Origin: Actinomycetota bacterium
GTDB taxonomy: Bacteria; Actinomycetota; UBA4738
Reading direction: 5' to 3'
NCBI GenBank assembly: GCA_005888465.1
Contig: VAYJ01000167.1
Coordinates: 1-8,285, forward strand
DNA length: 8,285 nucleotides
Positions 1 to 6,611 of the stretch are shown here, one piece after another. Each line of letters begins with the position of its first letter. Within the stretch, counting starts at the first letter, position 1. The position numbers and the translations under genes are program-made. The notes under the pieces are model-generated. The model saw nothing but the letters and a program-made list of their open reading frames with translations, was not told the origin of the DNA and did not search any database.

Positions 1-477
1 TGGGACGTGCTGCCCGTCGCCCAGCGGTACGGCATGGGCGTGATCGTGTGGAGCCCCTTGGCGGGCGGCTGGCTCGCGGGTCGGTACCGGAAGGGCGAGG
101 GTGCGCCGTCCGACTCGCGTCTCGTTCGGTACAAGGAGCGTGGGAGTCCCGTCGCCAAGCGCTACGACCCGAGCGTGCCGGAGAACGAACGAAAGCTGGA
201 CGTCGTCGAGGAGCTGGTGCTGCTGGCTGAGAAGGCGGGCACGACGATCACGCACCTGGCGATCGCGTTCACGCTCGCGCACCCGGCGGTGGCGTCTTCG
301 ATCATTGGGCCGCGCACACCGGAGCAGCTCACCGACCTGCTGGCGGGCGCCGACGTGCGACTGGACGCGGACACGCTCGACGCGATCGACGAGCTCGTGG
401 CGCCAGGGAGCGTTGTCTTCGACTTCGACCGGGGTTACTCGCCGCCCTGGATGGCTCCGGAAGCACGCCGGCGGTGA
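1..477 (+). CDS. Aldo/keto reductase, C-terminal half (5' end outside window)
   Basis: The reading frame is open from base 1 (Trp-Asp-Val...), so the gene begins upstream and about 158 residues are seen here of the usual 310-340. The segment corresponds to the second half of the (beta/alpha)8 barrel of an NADPH-dependent aldo/keto reductase. Visible signatures are WSPLAGGWLAGRY, typical of the strand-7 region of YajO/Kv-beta-like members, and SIIGPRTPEQL, the loop that contacts the 2'-phosphate of NADPH in this superfamily. The Asp-Tyr-Lys-His catalytic tetrad would lie in the missing half. Substrate cannot be predicted; the family reduces carbonyls in the cytoplasm. Its TGA lies inside the GTGA that starts hemE (4-nt overlap), so the two genes are probably translationally coupled. 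No role in heme synthesis is known to me for this subfamily, so the link may be purely operonic. Confidence 0.9.
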   Translation, partial: WDVLPVAQRYGMGVIVWSPLAGGWLAGRYRKGEGAPSDSRLVRYKERGSPVAKRYDPSVPENERKLDVVEELVLLAEKAGTTITHLAIAFTLAHPAVASSIIGPRTPEQLTDLLAGADVRLDADTLDAIDELVAPGSVVFDFDRGYSPPWMAPEARRR

Positions 478-1452
478 ACGATCGGTTCCTGCGCGCGTGC
501 GGCGGGCCGATACCTGCCCGAGTACCGCGAGCTGCGCGAAGGCCGCGACGTGCTCGAATTGAGCCGAACTCCCGACCTGGTGGTCGAGGCGACGCTGCAA
601 CCGCTCCGGCGGATGCCGGTGGACGCGGCGGTCCTGTTCTCCGACATCATGGTGCCGCTCGCCGCGATCGGGGTCGGTGTGTCGATCGACGCGGGCGTGG
701 GGCCGATAGTGGGTGAGCCGTTTAGTTCGAACGCTGACGTGGATCGGCTGCGACCGTTGGAACCTGAGGTCGACGCCCCGTTCGTCCTGGAAGCTATTCA
801 GCTGCTCCGCAAGGAGCTGTCGGTGCCGCTGATCGGGTTCGCGGGCGCGCCGTTCACGCTCGCGAGCTACTTGATCGAAGGGGGGCCGTCGCGGAACCAC
901 GAGCGGACGAAGGCGCTGATGCACGCGGAGCCCGAGGTCTGGGCGCGGTTGATGGCGGCGCTCGGCGGGATGGTGCGCTCGTACCTGCGCGCGCAGATCG
1001 ACGCCGGGGTGCAGGCGGTGCAGATCTTCGACAGCTGGGTCGGCGTGCTCGACCCCGACGACTACGCGCTCTTCGTCCTGCCGGTGATGCGGGAGATCTT
1101 CGACGGCCTGGCGGACGCGGGCGTGCCGCTGATCCACTTCGGCGTTGGGACCGGCGAGCTGCTGACGCTGATGCGTGACGCGGGAGCAAGCGTGATGGGC
1201 GTCGACTGGCGCGTGCCATTGCACGAGGCGTGGGAGCGCGTTGGATTCGACGTCGGGGTGCAGGGAAACCTGGACCCGGCGGCATGCCTGGCGCCGTGGG
1301 AGGCGGTTGAGGCGAAGGCATTGGCGGTGCTTCGCCGTGCAGGCGGCCGGGACGGGCACGTGTTCAATCTGGGGCACGGCGTGCTGCCCGGCACGCAGGT
1401 CGAGACGCTGCAGCGGTTGGTGGACCTGGTGCACGAACGGACGGAGCGATGA
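474..1452 (+). CDS. hemE: Uroporphyrinogen decarboxylase (UroD), 5' end broken by a deletion and frameshift
   Basis: Cytoplasmic enzyme that removes four acetate carboxyls from uroporphyrinogen III to give coproporphyrinogen III. The GTG at 474 opens with MNDRFLRAC, a normal HemE N-terminus. The rest of the protein (AGRYLPEYREL onward, from 502) lies in another frame, with no in-frame canonical start before GTG 550. Roughly 15 residues are missing at the join, including the Arg of the RQAGRY signature (human Arg37). Downstream all expected motifs are present: FSDIM with the catalytic Asp (residue 32 counted from 550), the GFAGAPFTLASY block, FDSW, and NLGHGV with the active-site His (residue 276 from 550). 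Adding back 44 nt would give a 340-residue protein, the normal family length. A protein started at 550 (300 aa) would lack both substrate-binding arginines. The stop overlaps the cpfC start by 4 nt (ATGA). Family assignment is very secure; whether the gene is truly broken is not. Confidence 0.93.
498..507 (+). other. Deletion/frameshift junction inside hemE
   Basis: In frame with GTG 474 the codons to 500 read ...LRAC. From 502 the frame that encodes AGRYLPEYRE takes over, with a single base (501) between them. Relative to E. coli HemE, which has 15 residues between the equivalent positions, about 44 nt are absent, a length that is not a multiple of three. The frame used after 502 has a stop at 475-477 (the reductase stop) and no ATG, GTG or TTG between that stop and 550. 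Short GCG/GCGGG-type repeats at the join would suit slippage or misassembly, but the missing sequence cannot be seen. Confidence 0.8.
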
Positions 1453-2411
1453 CGATCGGGGTACTCGCGATGGCGTACGGGACCGCGAATGGGCCCGACG
1501 ACATCGAGCGGTACTACACCGACATCCGCGGTGGGCGCACGCCGACGCCCGAGGACCTGGACGACCTGAAGGCGCGCTACGCGGCGATCGGGAATCGGTT
1601 CCCGCTGCTCGAGATCACGCGACGGCAGGGCGCCGCGCTGGAGCGGGAGCTGAACGCGGAGGGGTCTGAGACGTTCCGCGTGTACTTGGGCATGAAGCAT
1701 TCGCCGCCGTTCATTCCCGACGGCATCACGGAGATGCGGCGGGACGGCATCGAACAGGCGGTTGGAGTGGTCCTCGCCCCCCATTGGTCGGGCATGTCGG
1801 TCGACACCTACGTCGAACGGGTGGAGAAGGCGATCGCCGATGCGGGCGGTGGCCCGAGCTTCACGTTCGTTCGACAGTGGTACGACGCGCGGGCGTTCCT
1901 CGCCTTCCTGGCATCACGCGTGGGTGACGCGCTCGACCGATTGACAGGTGAGGAGCGCGAAGGAGCGGCGGTGATCTTCTCGGCGCACTCGCTGCCGACG
2001 CGCGAGGTCGAGGACGGGTCGCGTCGCTGCAAGCTCTGCACCTCGCCCGCGTGCGAGGCGTGGTGCCGGTACGTCGAACAGTTGCAGGACACGGCGAACC
2101 AGGTGGCCGGCCGGCTCGGGCTCCGGTCGTTCACGATCGGGTGGCAGAGCGCCGGACGAACGCCCGACCCGTGGTGGGGACCCTCGGTCGAGGACGTCAT
2201 CCGTACGCTCGCGGCCGACGGACACTCGGCGGTCGTGTGCTGCTCGGCTGGGTTCGTCGCCGACCACCTCGAGGTGCTCTACGACCTGGACATCGAGGCG
2301 CGCGCGGCGGCGGAAGGGGCGGGCGTCGCCTTCGCGCGCACCGAGATGCCGAACGACGACCCCGCGTTCATCAAGGCGCTGGCCGGCGTCGTTCGGGCGC
2401 ATCTCGGATGA
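1449..2411 (+). CDS. cpfC (hemH): Coproporphyrin III ferrochelatase (CpfC)
   Basis: A 320-residue ferrochelatase that inserts Fe2+ into coproporphyrin III to form coproheme. The N-terminal LAMAYGT places a Tyr at residue 10, matching the iron-side Tyr13 of the Bacillus subtilis enzyme and typical of the coproporphyrin-using class. The proposed metal-binding His is H180 in FSAHSLP, and E275 in the conserved DHLEVLYD is the partner Glu. WQSAGRTPDPW (around residues 234-244) is the usual active-site strand. Just after the His motif, residues 194-206 contain four cysteines spaced C-x2-C-x4-C-x3-C (C194, C197, C202, C206), which look like metal or [2Fe-2S] ligands. The ATG overlaps the hemE stop by 4 nt and the stop overlaps cgoX by 4 nt, so translation is probably coupled. 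The presence of ChdC downstream supports coproporphyrin rather than protoporphyrin as substrate. The reading frame is intact. Confidence 0.95.
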   Translation: MTIGVLAMAYGTANGPDDIERYYTDIRGGRTPTPEDLDDLKARYAAIGNRFPLLEITRRQGAALERELNAEGSETFRVYLGMKHSPPFIPDGITEMRRDGIEQAVGVVLAPHWSGMSVDTYVERVEKAIADAGGGPSFTFVRQWYDARAFLAFLASRVGDALDRLTGEEREGAAVIFSAHSLPTREVEDGSRRCKLCTSPACEAWCRYVEQLQDTANQVAGRLGLRSFTIGWQSAGRTPDPWWGPSVEDVIRTLAADGHSAVVCCSAGFVADHLEVLYDLDIEARAAAEGAGVAFARTEMPNDDPAFIKALAGVVRAHLG

Positions 2412-3847
2412 GCGGGCCGCACGTCGCCGTCGTCGGCGGCGGGATCACGGGCCTCGCGACGGCGCAACGGCTGCTCACGATGGCGAACGGGTCGCCGATC
2501 GAGGTCACGGTGCTCGAGTCCTCGGACCGCCTGGGCGGCAAGCTGTTCACGGTCGACGTCGATGGCACGCGGGTCGAGGCCGGGGCGGACTCGTTCGTCG
2601 TGCGCAAGCCGTGGGCGGTGGAGCTCGCGAAGGAGCTGGGGCTCGGCGGCGAGCTGGTCGTGCCGGCCGCGAACCGGGCGTTCGTCTGGACCCGAGGACG
2701 GCTGGTTCCCCTCCCGGCGCGTTCGGCGTTCGGGATCCCGCCGTCCGCGGTAGCGCTCCTTCGCTGGGCCGGGCTGTCGGCCCGTGGTCGGCTCCGCGCC
2801 GCGACGGAGTTCCTGCGACCGATCCGGCGGGCGGACGACGACGAGTCGATTGGGAGTCTCCTGCGTCGGCGCCTGGGCGGCGAGGCGGCGCGCGTGCTGG
2901 TGGGCCCGCTCCTGGCGGGCCTGCACGCGGGCGACCCCGACCGGCTTTCCGTCAGGGCCACGTTTCCCGAGCTGGTGAGCTGGGAGCAGGGCCACGACAG
3001 CTTGATCCGCGGCGCGCGTGCGGCGCTGAAGGCTGCCGAGGAGGCGGCGGGCGACCTCTCGGCTGCGCTCTTCACCACCGTGTGGGGCGGGCTCTCGCGC
3101 CTGACCGACACGCTCGAGCACGCGATCGGAAGCGAACGGATCCGGCTGCACGAACCTGCCCTGGCCTTCCGGGCGCGTGAGCGCGGTTTCGTGGTGCAGA
3201 CGTCGAAGGAGGAGCTTGAGGCCGACGCGGTCGTGGTGGCGTCGCCCGCGTTCGAGGCGGGTCGGTTGGTGGAGCTGTTGCTCCCCGACGCCGCGTGCGA
3301 GTTGCAGGCGATCCCGTACGCCTCGACCGCGACGGTCGCCCTCGTCTACCCGGAGGGATCGGGCGAGCGACTTCCTCAGGGATCGGGGTTCGTCGTGCCA
3401 CAGGGGGAGCGGACGATCACGGCCTGCACGTGGCTCTCGCGCAAGTGGCCAGCGGGGGAGGACGATGCCGGCAGGGCCGTCGTTCGTTGCTTCGTCGGCC
3501 GCGCCGGCGACGAACGCGCGCTGGCCCTCCCCGACGACGAGCTGACCGACCGCGTGCGGGCTGAAGTGGCGCTCGCGGTCCCGGCGCTGCGCGACCTCCC
3601 CGACGCCACCCTCGTCACCCGATGGGACCGCGCGATGCCCCAGTACGAGGTCGGCCACCTCGCTCGCCTGGAGCGGATCGAACGTGCGATCCTGCGCGTG
3701 CCGGGTGTCTTCCTGGCCGGTTCGGCGTACCGTGGCATCGGCATCGCCGACTGCGTGCGCCAGGGGCAGGAAGCGGCGGCCCGGGTTCGCGACTACCTGC
3801 ACGGCCGCGCGGCCCCAGCGGCGCCGCTCCAACAGGAGGTTCGATGA
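2408..3847 (+). CDS. cgoX (hemY): Coproporphyrinogen III oxidase, FAD-dependent (CgoX/HemY)
   Basis: A 479-residue FAD enzyme of the protoporphyrinogen-oxidase/amine-oxidase superfamily that oxidises coproporphyrinogen III to coproporphyrin III with O2. The start at 2408 is chosen because the dinucleotide-binding strand begins at once: VAVVGGGITGLATA gives the G-x-G-x-x-G motif at residues 10-15, followed by an acidic strand end (VLESSDRLGGK) for the FAD ribose. The second FAD motif, VFLAGSAYRGIGIADCVRQG, sits near residue 438 and is typical of HemY proteins. Length agrees with the 460-490 usual for Gram-positive members. The frame is also open upstream to 2051 but that part only shadows cpfC. 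The gene lies between cpfC and chdC with 4-nt overlaps on both sides. There is no strong Shine-Dalgarno before its ATG, consistent with coupling to cpfC. By context it acts on coproporphyrinogen rather than protoporphyrinogen. Confidence 0.94.
   Translation: MSGPHVAVVGGGITGLATAQRLLTMANGSPIEVTVLESSDRLGGKLFTVDVDGTRVEAGADSFVVRKPWAVELAKELGLGGELVVPAANRAFVWTRGRLVPLPARSAFGIPPSAVALLRWAGLSARGRLRAATEFLRPIRRADDDESIGSLLRRRLGGEAARVLVGPLLAGLHAGDPDRLSVRATFPELVSWEQGHDSLIRGARAALKAAEEAAGDLSAALFTTVWGGLSRLTDTLEHAIGSERIRLHEPALAFRARERGFVVQTSKEELEADAVVVASPAFEAGRLVELLLPDAACELQAIPYASTATVALVYPEGSGERLPQGSGFVVPQGERTITACTWLSRKWPAGEDDAGRAVVRCFVGRAGDERALALPDDELTDRVRAEVALAVPALRDLPDATLVTRWDRAMPQYEVGHLARLERIERAILRVPGVFLAGSAYRGIGIADCVRQGQEAAARVRDYLHGRAAPAAPLQQEVR
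3834..3840 (+). promoter_or_regulatory. Strong Shine-Dalgarno for chdC
   Basis: AGGAGGT lies inside the last codons of cgoX, four bases from the AGGAGG core to the ATG at 3844. It is the best anti-Shine-Dalgarno match at any start in the window, so chdC may be translated efficiently on its own as well as by coupling. Confidence 0.75.
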
Positions 3848-4518
3848 CGGAGGAGACGATCTACGCGTACTACCCGGTCTTCCGGACCACGCCCGAGCTC
3901 GGCGGCCGGCCGGCGAGCGACCTCGACGCGATCGCGCACGAGGCCGAGCTGCTCCTAAAGGAATGGTCCGACCGCGTGACCCTTCGCGGCGCGTACTCGA
4001 CGGTCGGGTTCCGGCCCGACGCCGACCTGATGCTCTGGTGGGTCGCCTCGTCGCCCGACGACTTGCAGGACCTGCTGATCGAGTTCCAGCGAACGCCGCT
4101 CGGCCGCCGGTTGGTGCTGACGTGGGCGTTCATGGGGGTCGTCAAGCCGGCCGAGTTCAGCAAGGACCACCGGCCCGCCTTCGCGAAGGGCGAGGCGCCA
4201 CGGCGCTACGCCTGCGTCTACCCGTACGTGCGCACGAGTGAGTGGTACTTGCTCCCGGCGGAGGAGCGATCGGCGCTGCTCCGCGAGCACGGCGAGATGG
4301 GGCGCGAGTTCCCCGACGTCCTCGCGAACACCACGAGCGCGTTCGGCCTCTCCGACTGGGAATGGATCCTGGCCTTCGAGGCCGACGACCTCTCGCGGAT
4401 CGTCGACTGCCTGCGTCGCCTGCGCGACGCGAAGGCGCGCGCGTACACGAAGGAGGAGGTCCCCTTCATCACGGGCATCCGCAAGGACCTGCTCGACGCC
4501 GTCCGGGACCTCGCCTGA
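3844..4518 (+). CDS. chdC (hemQ): Coproheme decarboxylase (ChdC/HemQ), actinobacterial type
   Basis: A 224-residue member of the chlorite-dismutase-like family. It converts coproheme to heme b by two H2O2-dependent oxidative decarboxylations, the last step of the coproporphyrin-dependent pathway. Three key residues are visible: H109 in KDHRPAF, Y126 in VYPYVR and H149 in LREHGEMGR. Their spacing (17 and 23 residues) equals that of the distal His118, catalytic Tyr135 and proximal heme-ligand His158 of the Corynebacterium diphtheriae enzyme, as I recall it. The distal His is a mark of actinobacterial ChdC; firmicute enzymes carry a Gln there. The C-terminal part (DWEWILAFEADD, then KEEVPFITG) is standard. 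Two ferredoxin-like halves are expected, with a homopentameric soluble enzyme. The ATG overlaps the cgoX stop by 4 nt and has an AGGAGGT ribosome site. It closes the heme block; moxR follows after 19 nt. Confidence 0.96.
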   Translation: MTEETIYAYYPVFRTTPELGGRPASDLDAIAHEAELLLKEWSDRVTLRGAYSTVGFRPDADLMLWWVASSPDDLQDLLIEFQRTPLGRRLVLTWAFMGVVKPAEFSKDHRPAFAKGEAPRRYACVYPYVRTSEWYLLPAEERSALLREHGEMGREFPDVLANTTSAFGLSDWEWILAFEADDLSRIVDCLRRLRDAKARAYTKEEVPFITGIRKDLLDAVRDLA

Positions 4519-4537
4519 GGCCGTATACCGGGGTGGG

Positions 4538-5471
4538 ATGAGCGAACCCGACGACGCGCGCGCGTTCCTGGCCGCCCTCGCCGACCGCATCGAGGGGCGC
4601 CTGTTCGGCGTGCGCCGCGCGCTGGACCAGGTCCTGGTGGGGATCCTCACCGACTCGCACGTCCTGATCGACGACGTGCCAGGCGTCGGCAAGACCACGC
4701 TCATCCGGATGCTGGCGAGCCTGCTCGGCCTGCGGTTCGCGCGCGTGCAGTTCACGCCCGACCTCATGCCCTCGGACATCACCGGCACGTCGGTGCTCAA
4801 CATGAAGACCCAGGAGTTCGCGTTCCGCCCCGGCCCGATCTTCGCGCAGATCCTGCTCGCCGACGAGATCAACCGCGCGACGCCGAAGACCCAGGCGGCG
4901 CTCCTGGAGGCGATGCAGGAGCGGCAGGTGACGGTGGACGGCGTGACGTATCCGCTCCCGGAGCCCTTCTTCGTGCTGGCCACGCAGAACCCGGTGGAGC
5001 TCGAGGGGACGTTCCCGCTCCCCGAGGCGCAGCTCGACCGCTTCATGCTGCGCGTGCGGATCGGCTATCCGAACGAGGAGCAGGAGGAGCGGATGCGTCG
5101 TCCCCGCATCGCCGCTCCCCGACGTGCCCGACCTGCAGGGGCTGCGCCGGCTGGTCGGAGGCGTGCGCCTGGAGCAGCCCGTTCGCCGCTACATCGTCCA
5201 GATCGCGAGGGCCACGCGCGAGCACCCCGACCTGCAGGTGGGGGCCAGCCCGCGCTCCATCGAACACATGGGCGACGCCGTCCGCGCCGCCGCGTTCCTG
5301 GACGGTCGGACCTACGTCCTGCCCGACGACGTGAAGGCCCTCGTGTCGCCGGCGCTCGCACATCGCCTCGTCCTCACCACCGACGCGCGCATCCGGGACC
5401 GCCGGGTCGAGGAGGTCCTGGACGATGTCATGGAGCGGGTCCCGGTTCCCGTGGAGTTCCAGGGGGCGTAG
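4538..5471 (+). CDS. MoxR-family AAA+ ATPase, interrupted by a +1 frameshift
   Basis: MoxR ATPases act as chaperone-like partners of vWA/DUF58 proteins; the substrate is unknown here. From the ATG at 4538 the first 189 codons give the AAA+ core. Walker A is DVPGVGKTT (K52), Walker B is LLADEIN (D109, E110), sensor 1 is ATQNP (N151), and EAQLDRF (R168) is the likely arginine-finger block. At 5102-5105 the frame must shift by +1. The new frame (ASPLPDVPDLQG...) then encodes the helical lid with the GASPR sensor-2 motif and the DDVKAL block, ending at TAG 5469-5471. With the shift the protein is 310 residues, normal for MoxR. Without it, translation runs on in a meaningless open frame to 6946, so an automatic caller may report a false 800-residue protein plus a short orphan at 5124-5471. 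It sits 19 nt after chdC, preceded by a weak G-rich ribosome site (GGGGTGGG). Confidence 0.92.
5102..5105 (+). other. Frameshift point in moxR at a CCCC run
   Basis: In the first moxR frame the codons are CGT CGT CCC CGC. Reading CCC at 5102-5104, skipping one C and continuing with GCA TCG CCG gives ...ERMRRP-ASPLPDVPDLQG..., joining both halves with no lost residue. One extra C in the run explains the shift most simply. CCC-C is also a known slippery context for +1 slippage of proline tRNA, so recoding is a possible though less likely alternative. Confidence 0.75.
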
Positions 5472-5477
5472 GGAACG
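5461..5477 (+). promoter_or_regulatory. Shine-Dalgarno and probable non-canonical ACG start of the DUF58 gene
   Basis: AGGGGG at 5461-5466 is followed 8 nt later by ACG at 5475-5477, exactly where a start codon would be expected. The frame is closed by the moxR stop at 5469-5471 and contains no ATG, GTG or TTG until ATG 5565. That ATG has no purine-rich sequence in front of it. Either ACG (or ACG 5481) is used, or the base should read T (ATG). Confidence 0.5.
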
Positions 5478-6611
5478 GACACGTCCGACCGCCGCCAGGC
5501 ATCCCTCGCCCTGGCGCTCGCGCTCGGGCTGATCGCGGTCGCGGCGGGCGACGCCGCCCTCCTCATGTGGTCGGCGGCGGTCGCGGTCCTCGCGGGAGCC
5601 GCGGCCTGGTGGGCGAAGGCCGCCCCGCGCGCCGTGTCGGTCGGCGCGCGCTTCCGACCGGGGCGCGCGTTCGCAGGCGAGCCCGTCATCCTTCGCGTGA
5701 CGATCACGAACGCGAAGCGCCTGCCGGTCCCGTTCGTGCGCGTCTCGGTCTGGCTCCCGGCGGGCCTGCGCCCGGACGAGCCCGAGCGCGCGACCAGCGT
5801 CCGAGGGTTCCAGCGTCGCGTGTTCCTCTCGGGAGGCTCGACGCTCACGCTCGACCTCCCCGTGCTGCCGCGACGTCGCGGCGAGTACTGGGTCGAACGC
5901 ATCAAGCTCGAGCTCGCGGATCCGTTCGGCCTGGCGCCCGTGCTACACGACCTTGTGCCCGACGCCGACCTGCTCGTGCTCCCCGAGCCGCGTGTCGCCG
6001 TCCCGCTCAAGGAGCGGCGGCGGCTCCCGTTCGGCTTGCCGGCGCCCTCGGCGCGCATGTACGAGGACCGCGAACGCTTCGCCGGCGAGCGACCGTACGA
6101 GGCCGGCGACCCGATCAACCGCATCCACTGGTCGCTCACCGGTCACACCGGCAAGCTGCAGATCAAGCTCTTCGAGCCGACGCGCACGGCGCACGTGCAG
6201 CTGGCGCTGGACCTCGCCGCCGGCGAGCCGTTCTGGGACATGGTCTACCCCGATATCGCCGAGGACGTGATCGGGTGGGCGAGCTTCATCGCGCGCCAGG
6301 CCATGCAGGCGGGCTGCCGCGTCGGCATGGTGGCGAACACCCACCTGACGAAGGGCCGCGGGCCGATCCGCGTCCCGTCCTCGATCCGCGTCGGGCAGGA
6401 GGCGGCGCTCTTCGCCGCGCTCGCGCGGATGCCGAACGAGCCGACGTCGGACCTCGCGCCGGTGCTGCGGATCACGGGCCGCGCGATTGGCCGCGACGCG
6501 ACGGTCGTGGTCCTCTCCGCGCGCCCGGGCCCATGGCTTCGCCAGGAGATGGACGTGATGCAGCGTCGAGGCGCGGCGCTCGTGCACCTCTCGCCTCTCG
6601 GAGCGGCCTGA
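5475..6611 (+). CDS. DUF58-domain membrane-anchored protein
   Basis: DUF58 proteins have a vWA-like fold and are the usual partner of MoxR ATPases; the biochemical role is unknown. The hallmark block GERPYEAGDPINRIHW lies at residues 204-219 counted from 5475, followed by the typical strand carrying LFEPTRTAHVQLALDLA. Before it are a beta-rich domain (residues about 60-130) and LADPFGL. The start is uncertain. Coding-like sequence extends upstream of the first ATG (5565, 348 aa) and encodes a hydrophobic segment (residues about 9-25) before a second one (about 29-47). Two N-terminal membrane segments are the usual DUF58 layout and would leave the main domain in the cytoplasm with MoxR. Starting at 5565 leaves one segment. 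I therefore place the start at ACG 5475 (378 aa), next to a good ribosome site. The gene follows moxR by 3 nt and is followed directly by the DUF4129 gene (TGA then ATG with no gap). Confidence 0.88.
   Translation, partial: TDTSDRRQASLALALALGLIAVAAGDAALLMWSAAVAVLAGAAAWWAKAAPRAVSVGARFRPGRAFAGEPVILRVTITNAKRLPVPFVRVSVWLPAGLRPDEPERATSVRGFQRRVFLSGGSTLTLDLPVLPRRRGEYWVERIKLELADPFGLAPVLHDLVPDADLLVLPEPRVAVPLKERRRLPFGLPAPSARMYEDRERFAGERPYEAGDPINRIHWSLTGHTGKLQIKLFEPTRTAHVQLALDLAAGEPFWDMVYPDIAEDVIGWASFIARQAMQAGCRVGMVANTHLTKGRGPIRVPSSIRVGQEAALFAALARMPNEPTSDLAPVLRITGRAIGRDATVVVLSARPGPWLRQEMDVMQRRGAALVHLSPLGAA

Noticed and set aside
550..1452. GTG 550 as the genuine hemE start
   Set aside because: Conserved HemE sequence (AGRYLPEYREL) continues upstream of it in the same frame, and a normal HemE N-terminus is found at 474. 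A 550 start would lack the substrate-binding arginines.
2051..2407. Upstream extension of the cgoX reading frame
   Set aside because: This stretch encodes the conserved end of cpfC in another frame. The FAD-binding strand begins only a few residues after ATG 2408, so that is the true start.
2279..3832. A 517-codon open frame on the minus strand opposite cgoX
   Set aside because: It is antisense to a clear FAD oxidase, rich in Arg and without recognisable motifs. Long antisense frames are expected at this GC content.
4519..4537. GTATAC palindrome between chdC and moxR as an operator
   Set aside because: Only six bases are symmetric and the flanks do not extend it; this is expected by chance.
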